Part shown: piece after piece, positions 1 through 5,248 of the stretch | Numbering within the stretch: the stretch's first letter is position 1 | Layout of the letters: each line of letters starts with the position of its first letter | Assembly: GCA_035528235.1 (NCBI GenBank) | Contig: DATKZB010000316.1 | Coordinates: forward strand, 1 to 6,261 | Source: DATKZB01 sp035528235 | Lineage (GTDB): Bacteria; Planctomycetota; Phycisphaerae; FEN-1346 | Length of the DNA stretch: 6,261 bases | Reading direction: 5' to 3' | Position numbers and translations under genes: made by a program | Notes under the pieces: model-generated | Seen by the model: the letters and a program-made list of their open reading frames with translations, nothing else | What the model was told of the DNA's origin: nothing | The model's database searches: none

Positions 1-551
1 CGGCGGGCGATCTCGTGCAGCCGATTCAGGTCGAAGATGTTCAGGTACGGGTTCGTCGGCGACTCCGAGAAGATGAACCGCGTGTTCTTGCGGACGGCCT
101 TGTCCAGGACGTCGTAGTCGCCGAACGGGACGATCGTGCACCCGATGCCGAACCGCTGGAGGTACTGCGAGCAGAACTCCAGGGTCTTCTTGTAGGCGTC
201 GTCGGTAATGACCAGGTGGTCTCCGCTCTTGACGAGCGAGAGGATGGTGGTGGTGATGGCGCTCATGCCGGAGGCGAACAGGACGCCGTCCTCGGCCCCC
301 TCGAGTTCGGCCAGTCGCCGCTGGGCCACCAGTTCGGTCGGGTTGCCGTAGCGTCCGTACTCGAAGCGTTCCTTGCCGCCCTTGGTGTAGGCCTCGATCT
401 CCTTGGAGTTCTTGAAGGCGTAGGTCGAGGTCTGGACGATGGGCGTCGTGATGGAGTCGGCGTACCGCTCGCGGTCCTCTCCGGCGTGGATGGCCCGCGT
501 GGAGATGCCCTGCGGCCGCTGGAGGCGTTTCGGCTTTCGCTTCGGGCTCAT
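1..551 (-). CDS. Cystathionine gamma-synthase-like PLP enzyme (Cys/Met metabolism family), N-terminal part, cut by window edge
   Basis: Reading the complement from an ATG at 549-551 gives 183 open codons that continue past the left edge, so the C-terminal half, including the PLP-binding lysine, is not visible. The Cys/Met-metabolism PLP family (fold type I) handles cystathionine, O-acylhomoserine or methionine in the cytoplasm. Visible family marks are the N-terminal TRAIHAGE (residues 18-25), TPIVQTSTY (36-44), YGRYGNPT (65-72; Y65 and R67 belong to the phosphate-contacting motif), ASGMSAI (93-99), the PLP-stacking tyrosine Y120 and SESPTNP (162-168). Y120 sits in DAYKKT, which resembles plant-type cystathionine gamma-synthase (DCYRKT) more than the YGG form of E. 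coli MetB. This favours a gamma-synthase role, but a gamma-lyase or O-acetylhomoserine enzyme is not excluded. GGAG six bases before the ATG supports the start. It lies 78 bp downstream of tsaB on the same strand, so co-transcription is plausible. Confidence 0.88.
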   Translation of the reverse strand, partial: MSPKRKPKRLQRPQGISTRAIHAGEDRERYADSITTPIVQTSTYAFKNSKEIEAYTKGGKERFEYGRYGNPTELVAQRRLAELEGAEDGVLFASGMSAITTTILSLVKSGDHLVITDDAYKKTLEFCSQYLQRFGIGCTIVPFGDYDVLDKAVRKNTRFIFSESPTNPYLNIFDLNRLHEIAR

Positions 552-629
552 CGTGGCTCCGGTGCTGTGAGAGTTCGAGGCCCTTGGCGCCTCGGTCAGG
601 GGCCAGCGTACCCGGCCAGGGCGGCGGCG

Positions 630-1331
630 TCAACCATCCGACCCGGCCCCGTGGCGCCGCTGCCAGATCTCCTCGGCCTCCGGGCGGCGTAGGTAGACGG
701 GCTCCAGGCGGAGGGGGTCCGCGTACTCGCCGCGCTGGTGCATGGACCAGCCCAGCCGCGCCACCGCCGACGGTCGCGCGTCCCACAGGTCGGCAGGGGC
801 CAGGTCGAACCCGGCCAGGGCGGCGCGGGCCTTCGCAGTGCCCCGGCCCAGGATGAGCGCGGGTCGGGCCAGCCGCCGGGCCAGGTCGGCCGGCTCGATG
901 AGCGCCGGGCCGAAGACCTCTGCCAACGTCTCGCCTTGCCGCTCGAAGATGCTCGCGAAGAGGCCGGCCCGCTTGGCGTCGAGGAGGGTGGCCACGCGGG
1001 GGCAGTCGGCCGGGGCGTTTTCGGCCAGGGCCCGCAGGCTCGGTACGGCGACGACCTTGGCGCCGGTGTCCCAGGCGACGAACTTGGCCAGTGTGACGGC
1101 TATGCGGACGCCCGTGAACGACCCCGGCCCGATGCTGACGGCGACCAGGTCGATGTCGCGCGGCTGCCAGCCGGCCCGCCGGCAGGCGCCCTGGATGGCG
1201 ACGAAGAGGTCGCGAGCGTGGCGGAGGTCGTCGGCCAGGGAGACCTCGTCGACGAGCGTCGGTCCGGCGGAATCGTCGAGCAGGGCGATGCCGCCGCGAG
1301 GGCCGCTGGTTTCGATGGCGAGTAGGTGCAT
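630..1331 (-). CDS. tsaB: tRNA threonylcarbamoyladenosine biosynthesis protein TsaB
   Basis: A 233-residue protein of the ASKHA-fold TsaB (YeaZ) family. TsaB is the non-catalytic partner of TsaD and acts with TsaE and TsaC/Sua5 in the cytoplasm to place the t6A modification at A37 of ANN-decoding tRNAs. The sequence shows the typical opening MHLLAIETS (residues 1-9), the signature SIGPGSFTGVR (66-76), VPSLRALAE (96-104), LLDAKR (116-121, matching the usual DAR element) and the terminal PVYLRRPEAE (211-220). Length matches the family norm of about 220-240. An in-frame GTG seven codons upstream (1350-1352) would also be open. The ATG is preferred because the family begins right at this strand and because AGGGAG lies upstream, though the spacing of 12 is long. 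tsaD, tsaE and rimI are not adjacent. The gene faces away from the Trm112-like gene and probably shares a transcript with the PLP-enzyme gene after it. Confidence 0.93.
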   Translation of the reverse strand: MHLLAIETSGPRGGIALLDDSAGPTLVDEVSLADDLRHARDLFVAIQGACRRAGWQPRDIDLVAVSIGPGSFTGVRIAVTLAKFVAWDTGAKVVAVPSLRALAENAPADCPRVATLLDAKRAGLFASIFERQGETLAEVFGPALIEPADLARRLARPALILGRGTAKARAALAGFDLAPADLWDARPSAVARLGWSMHQRGEYADPLRLEPVYLRRPEAEEIWQRRHGAGSDG

Positions 1332-1398
1332 GGGTGGATACCGCTCCCTCACGGTCGCGGCTCGGTTCTTGGTCTCGTCGCGGCTCGGGCACGTCTTG

Positions 1399-1493
1399 GC
1401 TAGCCGCGAGCGCCAGCGAGCGGTCGGCGCGTCGGCGAATTACTCGACGATCGTTGCGCGATTACTCGCCGCTTGCTAGCGCGCGCGGCTAGC
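1399..1493. repeat. Imperfect 23-bp inverted repeat with 49-bp spacer
   Basis: The left arm 1399-1421 and right arm 1471-1493 are complementary at 20 of 23 positions, with one of the three mismatches a possible G-U pair in RNA. The right arm also forms a local hairpin with TGCTAGC (1474-1480) and GCTAGCA (1488-1494) around a GC-alternating loop. The arms could fold as a cruciform or RNA hairpin, or be the ends of a small non-coding element. No target-site duplication was recognised around it. Confidence 0.6.
1439..1468. promoter_or_regulatory. Operator-like site: ATTACTCG direct repeats around ACGATCGT palindrome
   Basis: ATTACTCG occurs at 1439-1446 and 1461-1468, offset by 22 bp, close to two helical turns. 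The perfect palindrome ACGATCGT lies between the copies at 1447-1454. The copies fall in a relatively AT-rich spot between two divergent genes. This fits a transcription factor site, but no regulator is identified and short repeats can arise by chance. Confidence 0.3.
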
Positions 1494-1589
1494 AGCGCGA
1501 GCGGCCGGCCGCGGCGGCGCCTCGGCCTCCGGGCGGGCATTGTAGCGGCGAGGGGGCACGCGTGGAAGGGGGCGGGGTCGATAAAACGG

Positions 1590-1617
1590 TTGACTTGGCC
1601 GGGTCGCTGCCTAAACT
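1590..1617 (+). promoter_or_regulatory. Sigma-70-type promoter for the Trm112-like gene
   Basis: TTGACT (1590-1595, five of six consensus bases) is followed after 16 bp by TAAACT (1612-1617, four of six), in an otherwise very GC-rich sequence. Transcription would begin near 1624 and leave a leader of about 60 bases before the ATG at 1683. No other good promoter is visible before the next two plus-strand genes, so it may drive the Trm112-like gene and the phosphoesterase together, possibly also yidC. Confidence 0.5.
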
Positions 1618-1682
1618 GGCGTGGCCACAAGCGGCGCGGTGGCAGTGGCAAGGGGTCGGGGCCTGAGGCGGAGGGTGATGGC

Positions 1683-1871
1683 ATGATAGACGACAAGCTG
1701 CTCGAGGTTCTCGTCTGCCCGGCCTGCAAGACGAAGGTCTCCCTGGAGGGCGACTGGCTGGTGTGTGGGAACGCGTCGTGCGGTCTGCGGTACCCCATCC
1801 GCGACGACATCCCGATTATGCTCATCGAAGAGGCCGAAAAGCCCGGGACCGCCGAGGGCGGCAGCGCGTAG
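1683..1871 (+). CDS. Trm112/YcaR family small zinc-binding protein
   Basis: A 62-residue protein matching the Trm112p-like (UPF0434/YcaR) family. It opens with MIDDKLLEVLVCPACKTKV and ends its core with YPIRDDIPIMLIEEA (about residues 37-51), the same architecture as E. coli YcaR, which is about 60 residues. Cysteines C12 and C15 form a CPAC knuckle. A second pair, C28 and C33, brackets GNAS, so a zinc site is likely intact here, whereas YcaR itself has lost some of these cysteines. In eukaryotes and archaea Trm112 activates methyltransferases acting on tRNA, rRNA and release factors. The bacterial role is less certain, so partnership with a methyltransferase is an inference. The start is well fixed: GGAGGG at 1670-1675 lies seven bases before the ATG. 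It is followed after 83 bp by a phosphoesterase gene on the same strand. Confidence 0.88.
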   Translation: MIDDKLLEVLVCPACKTKVSLEGDWLVCGNASCGLRYPIRDDIPIMLIEEAEKPGTAEGGSA

Positions 1872-1900
1872 GCCCGCCGGGGCCGTCGCGGGGCCGATAG

Positions 1901-1926
1901 CCCGCCGGCGCGGCGCCGGGCGCGGG
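1901..1926 (+). other. GC-rich hairpin between the Trm112-like and phosphoesterase genes
   Basis: CCGGCG (1905-1910) and CGCCGG (1914-1919) pair around a three-base loop. CCCG (1901-1904) can extend the stem with CGGG (1923-1926) across a three-base bulge. No T tract follows, so it does not look like an intrinsic terminator. It may affect mRNA stability or read-through between the two genes. With local GC this high, chance pairing is possible. Confidence 0.3.
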
Positions 1927-1954
1927 CCTTGCCGGGGGAGTGTTCGAGGATCCG

Positions 1955-2716
1955 ATGGCGAAGACGAAGCCGATTGCGGTCATCTCCGACATTCATGGCA
2001 ACATCGAGGCCCTCGACGCCGTCTGGGCCGACATTGCGGCGCGCGGCATCGACAAGATCTTCTGCCTGGGCGACGTGGTCGGCTACGGGCCGGACCCGGA
2101 GGCGTGCCTCGACCGCGTGATGCAGTGCGACTTCACGGTGATGGGGAACCACGACCACGCGGTGTTCATGGAACCGATCGGTTTCAACACGCCGGCCGAG
2201 AACGCGGTGTTCTGGACGCGCCAGCGCCTCAGCGCCGTGCCCGACGACCAGACCCGCCGCCGGCGGTGGGAGTTCATGGCCGGCATGCCGGAGTATCACG
2301 AGACGAACTCGGTTCTGTTCGTTCACGGCTCGCCGCAACGACCGATGCACGATTACCTGTTCCCCGACGAGGCCGAACTGAACATGACGCACCTGATGGA
2401 GGTGTTCGACCTGTTGCGTCACGTGTGTTTCGTGGGGCACACGCACCTGCCGGGGGTGTTTACCGAGACGTTCGAGTTTCTGACGCCCGCCCAGGTCGGC
2501 GACACGTACGCCATTACCGACCGCAAGTGCGTCATCAACGTCGGCAGCGTGGGCCAGCCGCGCGACCTCGACCCGCGGGCCTGCTACGCGACCATCGAGG
2601 GCCGCGAGGTCCGCTGGCACCGCGTGCCGTACGACCAGAAGAAGACCATGGAGAAGATCCTCGCCACCCACGTGCTCGACGAGTTCCTGGCCAACCGGCT
2701 GGCCGAGGGAAGATGA
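1955..2716 (+). CDS. Calcineurin-like metallophosphoesterase
   Basis: A 253-residue soluble metallophosphoesterase. All metal-ligand blocks of the family are present in order: SDIHGN (11-16), GDVVGYGP (39-46), GNHD (64-67), VHGSP (123-127) and GHTH (161-164), followed by the typical INVGSVGQPRD. This supports an active two-metal phosphatase or phosphodiesterase of the ApaH/YfcE-like small bacterial group. The substrate cannot be read from sequence. Nucleotide or cyclic-nucleotide phosphodiester cleavage is possible, and a specific call such as diadenosine tetraphosphatase is not justified. The ATG at 1955 is chosen because the beta strand PIAVISDIHGN follows at once and GAGGA lies four bases upstream. 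An in-frame GTG at 1940 would add five residues and overlaps the other purine-rich stretch (1934-1940). There is no signal peptide, so it is expected in the cytoplasm. It sits between a Trm112-like gene and yidC on the same strand, without a clear functional link. Confidence 0.9.
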   Translation: MAKTKPIAVISDIHGNIEALDAVWADIAARGIDKIFCLGDVVGYGPDPEACLDRVMQCDFTVMGNHDHAVFMEPIGFNTPAENAVFWTRQRLSAVPDDQTRRRRWEFMAGMPEYHETNSVLFVHGSPQRPMHDYLFPDEAELNMTHLMEVFDLLRHVCFVGHTHLPGVFTETFEFLTPAQVGDTYAITDRKCVINVGSVGQPRDLDPRACYATIEGREVRWHRVPYDQKKTMEKILATHVLDEFLANRLAEGR

Positions 2717-2730
2717 GCGTTAGATAACTC

Positions 2731-2859
2731 AATGACTAATGACGAATGACGGATGACTCAATGACGAATGACTAATGACTAATGACGAATGATCCGTGGC
2801 CGGAAGCGGCGCCGGCCGTTGTTTTGTGATTAGTCATTCGTCATTCGTCATTAGTCATT
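2731..2859. repeat. Heptanucleotide repeats (consensus ATGACKA) in a long inverted repeat
   Basis: The left array has eight units starting at 2732 (ATGACTA, ATGACGA, ATGACGG, an 8-base ATGACTCA, ATGACGA, ATGACTA, ATGACTA, ATGACGA) and a partial ninth ending at 2792. The right array has four units in the opposite orientation: TAGTCAT 2831-2837, TCGTCAT 2838-2844 and 2845-2851, TAGTCAT 2852-2858. Positions 2731-2760 pair with 2830-2859 at 28 of 30 bases, and other registers can pair too. The space between contains its own hairpin at 2798-2817. The array fills nearly the whole gap between the phosphoesterase and yidC and ends just before the yidC ribosome binding site. Every unit contains TGA, and the 7-base period rotates frame, so the array closes all plus-strand frames. 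Confidence 0.93.
2798..2817. repeat. GGCCGG/CCGGCC hairpin at the centre of the heptamer inverted repeat
   Basis: GGCCGG (2798-2803) and CCGGCC (2812-2817) pair perfectly around the eight-base loop AAGCGGCG. It lies between the two heptamer arms, so the whole region could fold as a long AT-richer stem capped by a GC-rich hairpin. The T-rich GTTGTTTTGTG just after it gives a faint terminator look on the plus strand, but the tract is interrupted by G residues. Confidence 0.55.
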
Positions 2860-2866
2860 GCCGTTT

Positions 2867-2880
2867 GGAGAAGCCGTTTG
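2867..2880 (+). promoter_or_regulatory. yidC ribosome binding site deciding a TTG start
   Basis: GGAG at 2867-2870 lies seven bases before TTG at 2878-2880. The encoded sequence begins with the charged residues and hydrophobic helix expected of YidC, and no ATG in frame lies nearby that would keep this first helix intact. The site begins eight bases after the last heptamer repeat, so folding of the repeat could influence access by ribosomes. Confidence 0.7.
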
Positions 2881-5100
2881 AACAAGGAAACCGTCATCCG
2901 GACGCTCCTGGCTGGGGCGATCATCGTCGCCCTCATGTGGGGCTGGCAGTACCTGGAGCCCTACCTGCCCGGCGGCGGCCGCAAGGCCGTACCGGCGCCC
3001 GTCGAAACGCCGGCGCCCCCGACGCCCGCCCAGCCGTCGGGCGAGAAACCGGCCACCGAGACGCCCGCGCAGGAATCGCCCGCCCCACCGAAGACCGACC
3101 CGCCGCCCGAGACCGTGTCGGAGTCGGCCACCGAGGGGTTGCCCGTCCTCGAGGCGTTTGGCGCCAAGGAGGCCGCGGCCGAGCCCACGACGCTCGGGTC
3201 ACTGGTCTCGGCCGGCGACTACGAGCAGGAAGTGGCCATTGAGCAGCGCGGCGCGGCCGTCAAGCGGCTGACGCTGGCGCGGCGGCGGTTCTTCAAGACC
3301 GTGGCCGACCGGCGCCTGCCCGCCGACCAGCGCGCCGCCATGGATCTCATTGACCCCGCGGAACCCGAGGCCGGCTTCGCCATTCCCGAACTGGCCGTCA
3401 AACTCAAGGACTCCGACGCCTGGCGCAAGGTCGACCTCTCCAGCGCCCTCTGGCGTGTCGAGCCCAGGACCGGTCCCGGCGAGTCCGCAACGCTCTCGGT
3501 CGACGTCCGGGAGCAGGGCGGCCCCGTGCTGCTGACCGTCCGCAAGACGTTTACGCTGCACGCGCGGCAGGGGGCGCCGACGGGCGACGCCGTCGACATG
3601 CCGCAGTACGAGATGCGGATGGACCTGGAGTTCACGGCGCGCGACGCCCGCGTCGATCGGGTCACGTACGTGCTCCAGGGGCCGCCGGTGGTGGCGCGCG
3701 AAGACCGGCGGACCGACTTCCGGCACGCCGTGTTCGGCAAGTGGGTCGAGGGGCGCGTCGAGGTCGAACAGGTGCTCGGCAGCGGCGTCGCGAAACTGGC
3801 GGCGCCGGGGCCGGAGTTGGCGTGGATGGGGCAGACGGATAAGTACTTCGCCGTCATCGTTATCCCGCTGGTGCCCACGCCCGACGGGGCCCAGGCGATT
3901 CCCGAGTCGGCGCCGCCGGCCGGTACGTTCGCGGGCGGGGCCAAGGCGTCGACCCGCGGGGTGACCGAGCATCGCAAGGAAGTCCTTCTGCCGGTCGTGC
4001 AACTGGTGTCGAAGGAAACGCCCCTCTCGACCGACGGACCCGTGACGCACGCCTACACGATCTTTGCCGGCCCGAAAGACGCCGGGCTGCTTGAGACGTA
4101 CTACACGGGCATCGGCCTGGACGGCCTGGTCCAATGGACGCAGTGCTGCGTGCCGATTCCGGGCCTCTCGTACATCAGCCGGGTGTTGCTGGCCGTCGTC
4201 GAGGCGTTCTACAGCGTGGTCGGCAACTACGGCGTCGCCATCATCATGCTGGTGGTGCTGCTTCGGGTGGTGATGTTGCCGGTCTCGAAGTGGAGCGCCA
4301 AGTCGATGGCCGAGATGCAGAAGATGGCGCCGAAGATGCAGCAGATCAAGGAGGAGTTCAAGCACGACCAGAAGCGGATGCAGGAAGAGATGGCCAAGAT
4401 CGGCGGCCTGAAGGCCATGGGCGGATGCCTGCCGATGTTCATCCAGATGCCCGTCTGGATCGGCCTGTACGGGGCGCTGCTGGTGGCGATTCAACTGCGT
4501 CACGCGGCGTTTCTGCCGGCCGCGTGGATGCCCGAGGGGTGGGTGTTCCTCCAGGACCTGGCGGCCCCCGACGCCCTGTTTCAGTGGGAGACGCCCTGGT
4601 ACCTGCCCGGCCAGGACATTCCGTTGCTGGGGTGGCTCATCGGCAGCATCCAGGGGATGCTGGGCGGGGGCCTGACGAGTTTCAACATCCTGCCCCTCCT
4701 GATGGGCGCCGTCATGTACGTTCAGCAGAAATTCACTCCCGCCACGGCCGCCGGGCCGCAGGCCGAGCAGCAGAAGAAAATGATGCTCTTCATGATGGTC
4801 TTCCTGGCGCTGGTGCTCTACAGCGCCCCGGCGGGCCTGTGCCTGTACATCTTCACGTCGTCGCTCCTGGGGTTCATCGAGAACCGCTTCCTCCGCAAAC
4901 GCTGGACCGACGCGGCCAAGGCAGCCAAGGCTGCGCCCGCCGATGAGCCGAAACCCGCCCCGTCCAAGGAGGTCAAGCAGCAGTCGCTCGTCAGCGGCCG
5001 CGATAAGTCTCTCGGCGAACGGGCCGAATCGTGGATCAAACAGCGCATGGGGTCGCCGCAGGACAAGGGCGCGAAGAAGGGCAGAAAACGCAGGAAGTGA
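2878..5100 (+). CDS. yidC: Membrane protein insertase YidC
   Basis: A 740-residue YidC/Oxa1/Alb3 insertase, which places inner-membrane proteins alone or with SecYEG. An N-terminal transmembrane anchor (about 8-24) is followed by a Pro/Ala/Thr/Glu-rich linker (about 31-85). Next comes the large periplasmic beta-sandwich domain (about 115-400, including WMGQTDKYFAVIVIP at 316-330), then the conserved C-terminal core. The core shows YGVAIIMLVVLLRVVMLP (451-468), where R463 matches the conserved groove arginine, a charged cytoplasmic hairpin (about 471-510), GGCLPMFIQMPVWIGLY (515-531), later helices near 583-616 and 635-662, and ENRFLRKR (668-675). A Lys/Arg-rich tail (676-740) could contact ribosomes. 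The protein is longer than E. coli YidC (548), chiefly from the linker, periplasmic domain and tail. The loop before GGCLP is about four residues shorter than in E. coli. The usual rpmH-rnpA-yidD neighbours are absent. The start is TTG. Confidence 0.96.
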   Translation: MNKETVIRTLLAGAIIVALMWGWQYLEPYLPGGGRKAVPAPVETPAPPTPAQPSGEKPATETPAQESPAPPKTDPPPETVSESATEGLPVLEAFGAKEAAAEPTTLGSLVSAGDYEQEVAIEQRGAAVKRLTLARRRFFKTVADRRLPADQRAAMDLIDPAEPEAGFAIPELAVKLKDSDAWRKVDLSSALWRVEPRTGPGESATLSVDVREQGGPVLLTVRKTFTLHARQGAPTGDAVDMPQYEMRMDLEFTARDARVDRVTYVLQGPPVVAREDRRTDFRHAVFGKWVEGRVEVEQVLGSGVAKLAAPGPELAWMGQTDKYFAVIVIPLVPTPDGAQAIPESAPPAGTFAGGAKASTRGVTEHRKEVLLPVVQLVSKETPLSTDGPVTHAYTIFAGPKDAGLLETYYTGIGLDGLVQWTQCCVPIPGLSYISRVLLAVVEAFYSVVGNYGVAIIMLVVLLRVVMLPVSKWSAKSMAEMQKMAPKMQQIKEEFKHDQKRMQEEMAKIGGLKAMGGCLPMFIQMPVWIGLYGALLVAIQLRHAAFLPAAWMPEGWVFLQDLAAPDALFQWETPWYLPGQDIPLLGWLIGSIQGMLGGGLTSFNILPLLMGAVMYVQQKFTPATAAGPQAEQQKKMMLFMMVFLALVLYSAPAGLCLYIFTSSLLGFIENRFLRKRWTDAAKAAKAAPADEPKPAPSKEVKQQSLVSGRDKSLGERAESWIKQRMGSPQDKGAKKGRKRRK

Positions 5101-5133
5101 TCGGCCCGTAATGCGTTCCAGGACGGCGCCTTT

Positions 5134-5162
5134 GCGTGGTGGGTCTCCCGCACCCACCACGC
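5134..5162. repeat. Perfect 11-bp hairpin A (GGGT-loop-ACCC core), first of downstream pair
   Basis: GCGTGGTGGGT (5134-5144) and ACCCACCACGC (5152-5162) pair perfectly around the loop CTCCCGC. It lies 34 bases after the yidC stop, between two convergent genes. It could serve as a transcription end for yidC, although no T tract follows. Its core resembles three other hairpins in the window. Confidence 0.85.
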
Positions 5163-5180
5163 CAACCTGCAGTCGCTCGA

Positions 5181-5208
5181 GCGCGGCGGGTACGGGGACC
5201 CGCCGCGC
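5181..5208. repeat. Perfect 11-bp hairpin B, inverted relative to hairpin A
   Basis: GCGCGGCGGGT (5181-5191) and ACCCGCCGCGC (5198-5208) pair perfectly around the loop ACGGGG. Hairpin A read on the opposite strand has the loop GCGGGAG, similar to this one, so A and B look like head-to-head copies of one unit separated by 18 bases. The last six bases of the stem also belong to a 17-bp tandem duplication. No T run follows on either strand, so function as a simple intrinsic terminator is uncertain. Confidence 0.85.
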
Positions 5209-5236
5209 AAATATACAGACCGCGCAAATATACAGA
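5203..5236. repeat. Perfect 17-bp tandem direct repeat
   Basis: CCGCGCAAATATACAGA occurs twice with no gap, at 5203-5219 and 5220-5236. The CCGCGC part of the first copy is the end of the hairpin B stem, and the AAATATACAGA part is a local AT-rich island. It ends 12 bases before the stop codon of the leftward zinc-ribbon gene. The perfect identity suggests a recent duplication, for example by replication slippage at the hairpin. Confidence 0.95.
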
Positions 5237-5248
5237 GTTTGGAACGCC

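Larger units (their letters stand above)
1332..1682. other. Divergent intergenic region between tsaB and the Trm112-like gene
   Basis: No supported coding sequence is seen in these 351 bases. The region holds the upstream part of tsaB (leftward), an imperfect 23-bp inverted repeat (1399-1421 with 1471-1493), an operator-like arrangement inside its spacer (1439-1468), a promoter-like pair at 1590-1617 and the ribosome binding site of the rightward gene (GGAGGG, 1670-1675). A frame opening at 1473 runs into the Trm112-like gene, but its extra N-terminal residues are low-complexity basic sequence with no family support. I could not find a convincing promoter for tsaB on the minus strand. Confidence 0.7.

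Noticed and set aside
15..692. 225-residue plus-strand frame opposite the PLP enzyme
   Set aside because: The minus strand here encodes a clear Cys/Met-metabolism enzyme. The plus frame is rich in D, R, V and G and also crosses into tsaB.
1399..1493. Insertion sequence or MITE with target duplication
   Set aside because: Inverted ends are visible, but no flanking direct duplication and no transposase are seen, so a mobile-element call is not supported.
1473..1682. N-terminal extension of the Trm112-like protein by 70 residues
   Set aside because: The ATG at 1683 has an ideal ribosome site and matches the family start. The extension is basic low-complexity sequence that includes the promoter.
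1400..2671. 423-residue open frame on the minus strand opposite the phosphoesterase
   Set aside because: It covers the metallophosphoesterase, whose catalytic motifs are complete, and spans the promoter and the Trm112-like gene. No family resemblance is seen.
2731..2859. CRISPR array
   Set aside because: Units are seven bases long with no spacers, and no cas gene is present. It is a short tandem repeat.
3199..5160. 653-residue open frame on the minus strand opposite yidC
   Set aside because: It is antisense to an unmistakable yidC. Its composition (His, Arg, Gly, Leu, Gln rich) is that of a complementary-frame shadow in GC-rich DNA, and it shows no domain.
5134..5208. Classical Rho-independent terminators for yidC
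   Set aside because: Stems are strong, but neither hairpin is followed by a T tract on either strand, so I kept them as repeats with possible terminator function only.
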